Source: Thermofilaceae archaeon (GTDB taxonomy: Archaea; Thermoproteota; Thermoprotei; Thermofilales; Thermofilaceae). Taken from it: a stretch of 23,994 nt of DNA. Below are positions 13,356 through 21,171 of the stretch, piece by piece. The notes beneath the pieces are model-generated. The model was given only the letters and a program-made list of their open reading frames with translations, was not told the DNA's origin and did not search any database. Where the stretch lies: contig JALURH010000176.1 in NCBI GenBank assembly GCA_027017025.1, positions 1 through 23,994 on the forward strand, given 5' to 3'. Made by a program: the position numbers and the translations under genes. Each line of letters starts with the position of its first letter. Position 1 is the stretch's first letter.

Positions 13356-13812
13356 TAAGGTAGGTAAGGAATTGGGTATTGATGTAGAGAGGATAATTGT
13401 TGATTCTGAGAAAATCGAGGTCGCTAAGCTTAGGTTAAAGGACTATCCTCTCGCAGTGATTGTAGATGGAAAACCGTTTCTCTTTGAGTATAAGGGAAGA
13501 ATGTATCCACTATTAATAGGTCTGGTTAGACAGAGCTTCTCTATAAACTTACCTAGGGTTTTTGTTGATAAAGGTGCAGTACCACATATACTGAATGGTG
13601 CCGATGTTATGGTACCGGGTATAGTCAAGGTGGAAGGAGTATTTGATAAAGGTGGTATAGTATTGATTGCCGACTATGAAAAGGAAAGAATATTTGCTGT
13701 AGGAGAAGCCTTAATGTCTAGTAGTGAGATACTATCTGCAAAAAAGGGTAGGGCTGTGAGGAACATCCACTATGCTGGAGACAATCTCTGGAAGATTTCT
13801 CTGGAGCTGTAG
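13321..13812 (+). CDS. MCT-1-like PUA-domain RNA-binding protein
   Basis: A 163-residue protein with the two-domain layout of archaeal MCT-1/Tma20 homologues: an N-terminal domain (about 1-75) and a C-terminal PUA domain (about 78-155: INLPRVFVDKGAVPHILNGADVMVPGIVKV, then VLIADYEKERIFAVGEALMSS). In eukaryotes MCT-1 with DENR acts in ribosome recycling and reinitiation; the archaeal protein's role is not settled. The start is ATG 13321 with GAGGT at 13315-13319, which lies 35 bases inside the splicing endonuclease subunit gene, so the two are surely co-translated. The open frame reaches 13285, but those residues do not match the family. It ends four bases from the convergent fttA stop. Confidence 0.85.
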   Translation: MLSKKDRRKLANKVGKELGIDVERIIVDSEKIEVAKLRLKDYPLAVIVDGKPFLFEYKGRMYPLLIGLVRQSFSINLPRVFVDKGAVPHILNGADVMVPGIVKVEGVFDKGGIVLIADYEKERIFAVGEALMSSSEILSAKKGRAVRNIHYAGDNLWKISLEL

Positions 13813-13816
13813 TCTT

Positions 13817-15733
13817 TTATAAGAGCCTCAATGTCTCTAGGTTCTGTGGAGCTATAACGTTAAAGTTTAATCCAAACTTCTTTGAAGCATAGTTAACTAA
13901 GTATCCTCTAAACTCTCCAATTTTGGTTTTCTCCCCATGATTAAGTATTACAAGCCTAGGTGTTGGAGATATATGCCTTAAATATCTTGTTAGTTGTCTT
14001 CTATCACTATGTCCCGAGAACCCCTCTATTTGCCGGACCTCCATTTTTAATTCCTTTACTTCCATTTTTCCTTTACTGTTAGTAAAGGTTAGTGTCCTTA
14101 AGCCTTGTAGAATTCTTCTACCAAGTGTTCCCTCGATCTGGTAACTAACAAATACTAGGCTACTACGATCATCGTCAGCAAGAAGCCTAAGGTATTCAAG
14201 TACAGGTCCTCCAGTCAACATACCGGAGGTAGCTAGTATTACTGAAGGCCTGGTATTTATGATCTCTTCTCTGCTTTCCCCCTTCACTATATGAACGTTA
14301 GGTGCTGTAAAGGGATTTTCACCGGAATATATTAATTCCCTAGTCTTCTGGGAAAGGTATTCAGGAAATGCTGTGTGGACAGCGGATACTTCGTCTATCA
14401 TTCCTTCAATGAATATTGGTATTTCAGGTATAAGTTTTCTCTTTATAGCGCTAATTAGCACGAGGAGTATTTCCTGAGCTCTTCCGATAGCTAAGACTGG
14501 TATGAGGACTACCCCACTCCTCCTTATTGTATGTAACACTATCTCAGCAAGATTTAATTGAGCCTCTGTTTCATCGGGAAGTTTGTCTTGGCTACCTCCA
14601 TATGTTGACTCAATGACTAAAACTTCTGCACGCGGAAACTTAGTATGTGCTGGATCAAGTAGCATTGTTCTAGCATATTTTAGGTCACTTGTATAGACTA
14701 TATTGAGGAGCCCCTCACCTATGTGGAGGTGAACTAGCGCTGAGCCTAGGATATGTCCTGACCTATATAACGTGAGCCTCGTATCAGGAGATATATCAGT
14801 AACCTCCCCATACCCTAAAGTATATGTATTTAGTATTGCTGAAGCTACATCCCGCATAGTATACGGAGGTACACGCCCCTCTCTTTCAGCTATACGGATA
14901 TAATCTTCAAACAAAAGTTTTGAAAGATAGAGAGTAGGCTCTGTCATATATACTGGCCCTTTATACCCATATTTGAAAAGATAGGGAAGGATGCCGCAGT
15001 GGTCAAGATGTGCATGTGTTATTACAACCGCATCTAAGTCATCTATGCTGAACTCTGGTAACTCGAAGAATGGGAACTCATCACCATTTGAGGAGGGTTT
15101 TATTCCCGAATCTAGCAGTACTTTACTTTCAGGAGTCTGGATGAGTATAGCGCTCCTACCCACTTCCTGAAACGATCCTAAAGCAGTTATTCTTACGTAA
15201 TCGTCTTGGAAAAGTTGTACACGATATATTTTCTGTCCTAAGTCTCTCAGGAAACGTAGTCTATCGTTAGCTGATATTCGATAGAGTTCCCTTATTTCTC
15301 TTAATGTCCTTGAAGAAAGAGGTGGTTTTCTTATAAACCGTGGATACCATAATGTTTTTGCAAGTATCTCGTATCTCACACTACTATCAATATTCTCTGG
15401 CTTGGAAACCTCTATCTCTACTTCTCCGGTTACTATGTTAAAATATACCTCCGATAGCCCCGCATCTTTTGGTATAATTTCCTTGATAAACATCGTAGCT
15501 TCTTTCTCGGGAAGCCTTGATTGGGGGTCTCCTCGCACTACTATTCTCTTTCTCACCCTTTTAGCTATGTTTTTTATCAGTTCCCCCTCTTTCTCTAGAA
15601 AAACTTCTGGTTTCCTAGAATATATTGCAATACGTGGTCCCTCAAATTCCACCTTAGTAATTTCGGCATAAACTGGAACCAACTCTAGTATTGCTCGTCT
15701 TATCTCAGTAGCTGCTTTAATAATTGTTTCCAA
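13817..15733 (-). CDS. FttA/aCPSF1 transcription-termination endonuclease
   Basis: Archaeal CPSF73 homologue, 638 residues. Two KH domains (about 1-70 and 70-145) bind RNA; a metallo-beta-lactamase domain follows with H240-A-H242-L-D244-H245 and later ESTYGG, SGHILGSA and a conserved D in YTSDLKYA; a beta-CASP domain is inserted (about 385-560, IPVLAIGRAQE, ATSGMLTGG), and FSGHSDRRQL provides the last metal His. The enzyme cuts nascent RNA at U-rich 3' ends and ends transcription genome-wide in archaea (family knowledge). The start is TTG at 15733 with GGTGG/GGTAAGG upstream. It lies 41 bases after the proteasome beta gene on the same strand and probably shares its transcript. Confidence 0.95.
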   Translation of the reverse strand: METIIKAATEIRRAILELVPVYAEITKVEFEGPRIAIYSRKPEVFLEKEGELIKNIAKRVRKRIVVRGDPQSRLPEKEATMFIKEIIPKDAGLSEVYFNIVTGEVEIEVSKPENIDSSVRYEILAKTLWYPRFIRKPPLSSRTLREIRELYRISANDRLRFLRDLGQKIYRVQLFQDDYVRITALGSFQEVGRSAILIQTPESKVLLDSGIKPSSNGDEFPFFELPEFSIDDLDAVVITHAHLDHCGILPYLFKYGYKGPVYMTEPTLYLSKLLFEDYIRIAEREGRVPPYTMRDVASAILNTYTLGYGEVTDISPDTRLTLYRSGHILGSALVHLHIGEGLLNIVYTSDLKYARTMLLDPAHTKFPRAEVLVIESTYGGSQDKLPDETEAQLNLAEIVLHTIRRSGVVLIPVLAIGRAQEILLVLISAIKRKLIPEIPIFIEGMIDEVSAVHTAFPEYLSQKTRELIYSGENPFTAPNVHIVKGESREEIINTRPSVILATSGMLTGGPVLEYLRLLADDDRSSLVFVSYQIEGTLGRRILQGLRTLTFTNSKGKMEVKELKMEVRQIEGFSGHSDRRQLTRYLRHISPTPRLVILNHGEKTKIGEFRGYLVNYASKKFGLNFNVIAPQNLETLRLL

Positions 15734-15774
15734 ACCCTTACCACCTTACCTTACAGGACGCTGCAGAACTATTT

Positions 15775-16422
15775 TCAGATAATATCTTCTCCCTTCATAA
15801 TTTTAATTCCTTCGCTTGAAATTAGTGCTACATCAACTCCTTCGCCGCTACCAGGATCTCTCTGCGTAGCAGCTCTAATAGCTCTAACGGCTAGCTTCAA
15901 GGCTTCATCTTTCGACAAATCCTCACTATATTGGCTTTCAACAAGACTTATAGCAAATGAGTAACCGGAGCCTGTTGCAGTATATTTCTCTTTAGTTACC
16001 GTACCAAGCCAGTCTATACTATATAATGAGGCGCCACTACTGTCTACTCCTCCTAAGAGCATTTGTACCGCTAGAAATGGTCTATACCCGAATAAGATAT
16101 TTGACACAACATTTGCTAGTGCTGCAACACTAATAGGCATCCCGGTTGAAGATTCGTAGAGCCTAGCCTCTAGCTTTAAACGTTCAACTAGCTGTTGAGC
16201 ATCCCCAACTACACCAGCAATAGTTGCAGCTACATGTCTATCTATTACAAGAATTTTCTGTGCATACCTACTCGCTATATAGTATCCGCTGGTTGCTCGT
16301 CTATCAGCACCCAATACTACAAAGTCCCTAAACGCTATACCGATAGTAGTAGTTCCCTTAAGTTTTTTAGGGAATTCTAAAGTCTTACTTTCTTGCTCAC
16401 AGCTAAACATATTTACACCCAT
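15775..16422 (-). CDS. psmB: Proteasome beta subunit, active type
   Basis: 20S proteasome beta subunit, 215 residues. A 23-residue propeptide ends in KLKG, and cleavage exposes the nucleophile T24 (TTTIGI). Counting from this Thr as 1, D17 (GADRRATSG) and K33 (SRYAQK) are present, and GSGYS and RDPGSGEGVD supply the remaining active-site residues, so this is a proteolytic subunit, not the inactive paralogue found in many Crenarchaeota. The start is ATG 16422 (16410 is also possible). The TATA element at 16461-16471 is shared with the divergent UPF0179 gene. Confidence 0.96.
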   Translation of the reverse strand: MGVNMFSCEQESKTLEFPKKLKGTTTIGIAFRDFVVLGADRRATSGYYIASRYAQKILVIDRHVAATIAGVVGDAQQLVERLKLEARLYESSTGMPISVAALANVVSNILFGYRPFLAVQMLLGGVDSSGASLYSIDWLGTVTKEKYTATGSGYSFAISLVESQYSEDLSKDEALKLAVRAIRAATQRDPGSGEGVDVALISSEGIKIMKGEDII

Positions 16423-16460
16423 AACTCCAAGAAAAGGCTTAGTAAGAGTTTTGCTAAGTG

Positions 16461-16471
16461 ATATATATAAC
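16461..16471. promoter_or_regulatory. Shared symmetrical TATA element of psmB and UPF0179
   Basis: The sequence GATATATATAAC lies 69 bases long gap centre between the two divergent starts (16422 and 16492) and reads as a TATA box on both strands. On the plus strand it is about 26 bases before TTG 16492; on the minus strand the transcript would start near 16440. No second TATA candidate exists in the gap. Confidence 0.6.
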
Positions 16472-16491
16472 TTCTTAGGCGGTGTAAAAGG

Positions 16492-17004
16492 TTGCCAAGG
16501 AAGATAGTTGCGTTAGTTACTGAATATCAAGCGAAAGTAGGCACTATATTTACTGTTAGAGCTACTAGGGTATGTAGTGGCTGTAAATTATTTGAGGTAT
16601 GTATGGGAAAACTTCGCCCAGGCGGGCGATATAAGGTAATTAAGGTTAGAAACTTTAAACAGAAATGTCCTGTACTGAGTGAGTATTTACGTGTTAGCGT
16701 AGTCGAGGAACTTCCTATAAGGCTTCTAGTAAATAAACGTTTAGCTATGGAGGGTATAACGATAACCTATACACAACCTAAATGTCCACCCGAATTAGTC
16801 AAGGAGCTAGGTGAGTTATGTTCACCTAGATATATAGCTAATGGAGAAAAGGTTCGTATAATAAAAATTTTACAAATCCTTCCTGGAGACTTAGCTATTG
16901 TTGAGGCTGAGTTGCTTCAGCCCCCTCCGAGTTCTCTGTGGTCTTGGTCTTCCCAGCGTCAAGGTCTTCGCCAGAAGACTCGGCGACGACATCCTCCCTC
17001 TTAG
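16492..17004 (+). CDS. UPF0179 family protein with an extended C-terminal tail
   Basis: Archaeal protein of unknown function, 170 residues, of the family known as UPF0179. It is cysteine-rich: C28-x2-C31-x5-C37, C59, C98 and C110 (CSGCKLFEVCMGKL, QKCPVL), probably a metal or iron-sulfur site. The family core ends at about residue 142 (GDLAIVEAELL); the remaining 28 residues (PPPSSLWSWSSQRQ and a basic end) are unlike the family and are encoded on the strand opposite the acidic tail of the FKBP gene, with a 110-base convergent overlap (16895-17004). The TTG at 16492 is about 26 bases from the shared TATA element, and GGCGGTG just upstream may serve as Shine-Dalgarno. Function unknown. Confidence 0.8.
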   Translation: MPRKIVALVTEYQAKVGTIFTVRATRVCSGCKLFEVCMGKLRPGGRYKVIKVRNFKQKCPVLSEYLRVSVVEELPIRLLVNKRLAMEGITITYTQPKCPPELVKELGELCSPRYIANGEKVRIIKILQILPGDLAIVEAELLQPPPSSLWSWSSQRQGLRQKTRRRHPPS

Positions 17005-17695
17005 GGCGCTCTATTGTTATAGTTTCCTCTATTTTTATCTCATCTATATCTTTAATGTACTTAGTGATATCTCTAGAAAAACCATTTATGAGTATATATG
17101 CTCCTTCTACATTAAAGATAGTTAATGGTACACCAATTTTAGCAGTGTTCCTGTCAATTTTAACGTTAATATCTTCTCGAGAGATGGTTCTAAACCATCT
17201 ATGGAATAGCTCGGAAATTTTTTCCTCCTCTCTCTTCAAAATTTTTTCCACTTTAACTTTAAAAGATACTTTTCTCCCAGCATATGGATGGTTAAAGTCT
17301 ACAGTAACTCTTCCCCCTCCTACTCTTATGATTCTACCTCTCCTACCCTCTACCTCTATTTCCTCTCCTACCCTCGGAATCACACCTCTTTGACTAAATA
17401 TCCTCGCAGAATAAACTTTAATGTTATTAGGATCTCTCTCTCCAAACGCATCCTTCGGCTCTAAAACTATCTCCTTCTCTTCTCCTTCATTCATTCCTAT
17501 AATAGTTTCCTCGACAGCTGATAGAAGAAAATTTTCACCTACAATTACTAGTTCAGGCCCATATACCGAGTTTTCTCTGTATATACCGCTTTCACGCGCT
17601 ACTTCTTCGAGAGTTGTGTCTATAACTTTTTCTTCTCCATCCAATACTTTGACAATATAATTAACAAGTATAAAGTCTCCCTTATCTACAGGCAC
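16895..17695 (-). CDS. Long FKBP-type peptidyl-prolyl isomerase (SlyD-like)
   Basis: Archaeal long FKBP, 266 residues: an FKBP core (about 1-95 plus 140-155) holding a SlyD-type insert-in-flap chaperone domain (about 85-135), then an extra C-terminal domain (about 160-235). Motifs: KGDFILVNYIVKVLDG, VVGENFLLSAVEETIIGMNEGEEKEI, EPKDAFGERDPNNIKV, VDFNHPYAGRKVSFKVKV. It catalyses proline isomerisation and acts as a folding chaperone. The tail is acidic and low-complexity (SSGEDLDAGKTKTTENSEGA). Starts: GTG 17704 or GTG 17695; the latter has GGGGTGGT five bases upstream and is preferred. It is convergent with UPF0179, overlapping by 110 bases. Confidence 0.92.
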   Translation of the reverse strand: MPVDKGDFILVNYIVKVLDGEEKVIDTTLEEVARESGIYRENSVYGPELVIVGENFLLSAVEETIIGMNEGEEKEIVLEPKDAFGERDPNNIKVYSARIFSQRGVIPRVGEEIEVEGRRGRIIRVGGGRVTVDFNHPYAGRKVSFKVKVEKILKREEEKISELFHRWFRTISREDINVKIDRNTAKIGVPLTIFNVEGAYILINGFSRDITKYIKDIDEIKIEETITIERPKREDVVAESSGEDLDAGKTKTTENSEGAEATQPQQ

Positions 17696-17856
17696 CTTTA
17701 CCACCCCTAACTAATTTGTATGACTCTTCTCCATTACATGTATTATATGTTAAATTTTTCTGTCAGATAAAGAGAGCTATTTCTAAGAGCATTATTTAAA
17801 TAGTAGGTTCATGTCCCCTTATACAGGTATTTCTAGTCTTATATGGGGGTTTCTGT

Positions 17857-20025
17857 GTGAAAGGTTGGAAACATGTAAATGAGGTAGAGCTTAAGGTACT
17901 TGAAGTAAGACAACATGAAGTAGGTAGAGGAAGGGTCAGGGTAGATGAAGAAGCTATGGAACTACTTGGCATCTCAGCTGGTGATGTAGTAGAGATAGAA
18001 GGTAGAAGGAAAACTGTGGCAATAGCATGGCCAGGATATGCGGAAGATCGAGGACAGAAAGTTATAAGGATGGATGGGTGGACACGTAAAAACGCTGGAG
18101 TTAGCATAGGCGAGAAGGTAAAGGTTAGGAAAGCTGAAGTAAAGGAAGCTACTATGGTTAGGTTAGCACCGACATCTATGACGCTAGCTATAGATGAGAA
18201 TTTTGTAGCATATGTTAAGAAAAGGCTAATCGACAGACCCCTTGTAGAGGGAGATGTTATACAGGTACCTGTTCTTGGACAAACAATACATTTTACTGTT
18301 ATAAATGTAAAACCAAGAGGTCCAGTTATAATTACTGATAGAACGCACTTAAAAATACTTGAAAGACCAGTCGAGACAGGTAAGATACCTAGGGTCACTT
18401 ACGACGATGTAGGTGATCTTGAGGAGGCTAAGCAGAAGATTAGGGAGATGGTTGAGCTTCCGCTGAAGCATCCGGAGCTCTTCAAGCGATTGGGTATTGA
18501 GCCGCCTAAGGGTATTTTGCTTTACGGCCCCCCTGGGTGTGGGAAAACCTTACTCGCTAAAGCGGTGGCAAATGAAACAGACGCCTATTTCATAGCTATA
18601 AATGGTCCAGAAATAATGAGTAAATTCTATGGAGAAAGCGAACAAAGATTACGTGAAATATTCGAAGAGGCTAAGGAGCATGCTCCTTCTATTATTTTTA
18701 TTGATGAGATTGATGCTATAGCTCCTAAGAGGGAGGAGGTAACTGGAGAAGTAGAGAAAAGAGTAGTAGCACAACTACTAGCACTAATGGATGGACTTGA
18801 AGCTAGGGGAGATGTCATAGTTATCGGAGCAACAAATAGACCAAATGCTTTGGATCCAGCGTTAAGAAGGCCAGGACGCTTCGATAGGGAGATTGAAATA
18901 GGCGTACCAGATAAGAGAGGACGGCTAGAGATACTTAAAGTGCATACAAGGAATATGCCGTTAGCAGAAGACATCGATCTAGAAAAGCTTGCAGAGATAA
19001 CACATGGATTCGTAGGTGCAGATCTAGCTGCATTATGTAGAGAGGCTGCAATGAAGGCTCTAAGAAGAATTTTACCGCAGATAGATCTAGATAAGGAAGA
19101 GATCCCTGTCGAGGTGTTAGAAAACCTTAAGGTTACAATGGACGATTTCATGAATGCTTATCGCGAGATCACACCTAGTGCCCTAAGGGAAATAGAGGTA
19201 GAGATCCCAGCTGTTAGGTGGAGTGATGTTGGTGGGTTGGAGGATGTGAAGCAGCAGTTAAGGGAGGCTGTTGAATGGCCACTAAAACGCCCTGATGCTT
19301 ACGAGAAACTAGGTATAGCGCCGCCTAAGGGTATTTTGCTTTACGGCCCCCCTGGGTGTGGGAAAACCTTACTCGCTAAAGCAGTAGCAACAGAAAGTGA
19401 AGCAAACTTTGTCAGTATTAAGGGCCCTGAAATATTTAGTAAGTGGGTGGGTGAAAGCGAGAGAGCAATAAGAGAATTGTTTAGGAAAGCCAGGCAGGTT
19501 GCTCCAAGCGTCGTTTTCATAGATGAGATAGATTCGGTAGCGCCAATGAGGGGATTAAGTTTAGGCGATTCAGGTGTTACAGAGAGGGTCGTAAGCCAGT
19601 TGCTTACTGAGTTGGATGGTTTGGAGAGGCTTGAGGGTGTTGTTGTTATTGGTGCTACTAATAGGCCTGATATTATTGATCCTGCTTTACTTAGGCCTGG
19701 CCGTTTTGACCGTGTAATATATGTTCCTCCTCCAGATGAAGAAGCTAGACTAGAAATATTGAAGGTACATACAAGAAATATGCCGCTAGCAGAAGACGTA
19801 AACCTAAAAGAAATAGCAAAAAGAACAGAAGGATACACAGGAGCAGACCTAGCCGCACTATGTAGAGAAGCAGCATTAAATGCATTAAGAGAAGCTGGAA
19901 AACCTACAAAGGTTTCGATGAAACACTTTGAAATTGCTATGCAAAAGGTGAAGCCTAGCATAACATCAGAAGATATTAGAAAGTATGAGAGAATAGAAGA
20001 GGAGTTCCGTAAAATACTTATGTAG
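17857..20025 (+). CDS. cdc48: AAA ATPase CDC48/VAT
   Basis: Archaeal CDC48/p97 (VAT), 722 residues: an N domain (1-185, double-psi barrel and four-stranded barrel) for substrates, then two AAA domains. D1 has Walker A GPPGCGKT at 224-231 and Walker B FIDE ending E284; D2 has the same GPPGCGKT at 497-504 and FIDE ending E557. Both have the sensor NRP and arginine-finger RRPGRFDR/LRPGRFDR segments. It unfolds proteins for the proteasome, whose beta gene lies 1.4 kb away. The start is GTG 17857 with GGGGG upstream and TATA ATTATTTAAATAG at 17791-17803. Base usage is patchy: T-ending codon blocks alternate with A-ending ones, and a 63-base stretch is identical in D1 and D2. Confidence 0.97.
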   Translation: MKGWKHVNEVELKVLEVRQHEVGRGRVRVDEEAMELLGISAGDVVEIEGRRKTVAIAWPGYAEDRGQKVIRMDGWTRKNAGVSIGEKVKVRKAEVKEATMVRLAPTSMTLAIDENFVAYVKKRLIDRPLVEGDVIQVPVLGQTIHFTVINVKPRGPVIITDRTHLKILERPVETGKIPRVTYDDVGDLEEAKQKIREMVELPLKHPELFKRLGIEPPKGILLYGPPGCGKTLLAKAVANETDAYFIAINGPEIMSKFYGESEQRLREIFEEAKEHAPSIIFIDEIDAIAPKREEVTGEVEKRVVAQLLALMDGLEARGDVIVIGATNRPNALDPALRRPGRFDREIEIGVPDKRGRLEILKVHTRNMPLAEDIDLEKLAEITHGFVGADLAALCREAAMKALRRILPQIDLDKEEIPVEVLENLKVTMDDFMNAYREITPSALREIEVEIPAVRWSDVGGLEDVKQQLREAVEWPLKRPDAYEKLGIAPPKGILLYGPPGCGKTLLAKAVATESEANFVSIKGPEIFSKWVGESERAIRELFRKARQVAPSVVFIDEIDSVAPMRGLSLGDSGVTERVVSQLLTELDGLERLEGVVVIGATNRPDIIDPALLRPGRFDRVIYVPPPDEEARLEILKVHTRNMPLAEDVNLKEIAKRTEGYTGADLAALCREAALNALREAGKPTKVSMKHFEIAMQKVKPSITSEDIRKYERIEEEFRKILM
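18501..18563 (+). repeat. 63-base perfect internal repeat, copy in D1
   Basis: Identical at every base, including third codon positions, to 19320-19382. It covers the Walker A loop and the segment up to the LAKA motif. The offset is 819 bases, exactly 273 codons, the D1-D2 period. Confidence 0.95.
19320..19382 (+). repeat. 63-base perfect internal repeat, copy in D2
   Basis: Second copy of the repeat at 18501-18563, in the D2 ATPase domain. Flanking bases diverge at once on both sides. Confidence 0.95.
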
Positions 20026-20129
20026 TTTTCTTCACCTATCTGCTTTGGTACCCTTCTTCATAGCATTGCTCAGCATATTTATTTCTATGACGCATATTAT
20101 TAACAATTAATGCAGGATAAAGTGAGAAT

Positions 20130-21167
20130 ATGCCTAAGTCATTCTTTGCTAGCTACAGGTTGAGAAGTAACTGGGGATTAAGTAGTGAGAACGTGATTTT
20201 TAGCAAAGATTTATATACGAAGGCTACGGAGGAAAATGCTGGTATTTTTATAATGCCTACTTTGTCACTTACCGATCCCTTAGAGAAAAATAAAATATTT
20301 TTTCGGATAAAGCTTGTTGAATACAATAGTGATAGAACGTATATAGCGGTTTCCCGCCCATTAAGTACAATACCTAAAGATGTTTTTTCCCTATCTGAGG
20401 AGATAAAAAGGATAGGTAATATACCGGTTTTTGCTTCAATAAGCGGTGGACCTCTTTCCGAATGGATCCTTCTTCTGGAAAAGGTAGATAAGAAGTTTGA
20501 TGGAATAGAACTTGATCTATCAACATCTTATATTCTTCAATCAATGAAGAGAGGATTTGAACATTTTGCATTGGATATCGTTGAAGAACTTATATCGATA
20601 GCTAGTAAACCTGTAATAGCTAAAGTATCTATTAACCTACCCTTAAATACAGATTTCTTGGAGAAGCTGGTTTCAGCAGGAGTTAATGGTTTGGTATTCT
20701 CATCCCATCCAATATATACTATAGGAAAACATGTTTTTAGGGTTCATTCAACGGTATTTTCGAGAGTTATATTGAGAATTGTAGCTAGTTTAGCAACACA
20801 GATACCGGAGATAAGTCTAGCATATATTAGTGATGAAGTGCTGGGAAAAAGAGATGATCTCTTGGATATATTTAATGTAGTCCTCTACGATACTTCCTAT
20901 ATTTTCAGCAAAATATCTATAAGTCGCTACTCCCCCCAAATCTCATCCAGTTTACCTATAAGGTGGGATGAAGTACCAAAGGGAATGAAAATAGCATTGG
21001 ATACCTTAAAGGGAGATATTTGCAGAAACATTTGCCCTTATGGTGCCTTTAGGCCAGAATATGATGGGGGTTTTACAGAAGCAGAGGAAATATGTGACTA
21101 TTGTGGTTTATGTTTTTCAATATGTAAGGACTCAGTCAAATTTGTAAAAAGCCTAAAGCCAGACTAG
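20130..21167 (+). CDS. Dihydroorotate-dehydrogenase-like protein with a ferredoxin tail
   Basis: A 345-residue protein I cannot assign to a known enzyme. Residues about 90-215 resemble the flavin TIM barrel of dihydroorotate dehydrogenase (NIPVFASISGGPLSEWILLLEKV, FDGIELDLS, KPVIAKVSINLP, LVSAGVNGLVFSSHP), but the usual NxSCPN signature is absent. The C-terminal 48 residues carry C298-x3-C302 and C322-x2-C325-x2-C328-x3-C332, the last being a standard 4Fe-4S ferredoxin motif, as in PreA-type enzymes. So a flavin and an iron-sulfur cluster are likely, giving an oxidoreductase. No pyrimidine gene lies nearby. The ATG at 20130 has GTGAG seven bases upstream and a TATA-like ATATTTATTT at about 20074-20083. 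It converges with tmcA, four bases apart. Confidence 0.65.
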   Translation: MPKSFFASYRLRSNWGLSSENVIFSKDLYTKATEENAGIFIMPTLSLTDPLEKNKIFFRIKLVEYNSDRTYIAVSRPLSTIPKDVFSLSEEIKRIGNIPVFASISGGPLSEWILLLEKVDKKFDGIELDLSTSYILQSMKRGFEHFALDIVEELISIASKPVIAKVSINLPLNTDFLEKLVSAGVNGLVFSSHPIYTIGKHVFRVHSTVFSRVILRIVASLATQIPEISLAYISDEVLGKRDDLLDIFNVVLYDTSYIFSKISISRYSPQISSSLPIRWDEVPKGMKIALDTLKGDICRNICPYGAFRPEYDGGFTEAEEICDYCGLCFSICKDSVKFVKSLKPD

Positions 21168-21171
21168 GTTA

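Noticed and set aside
15402..15671. Plus-strand frame of 89 codons inside fttA
   Set aside because: It lies opposite the conserved KH region of fttA and has Ser/Thr-rich shadow composition.
17796..19961. Long minus-strand frames opposite cdc48 (up to 206 codons)
   Set aside because: They are Ser/Thr-rich mirror frames of a conserved gene.
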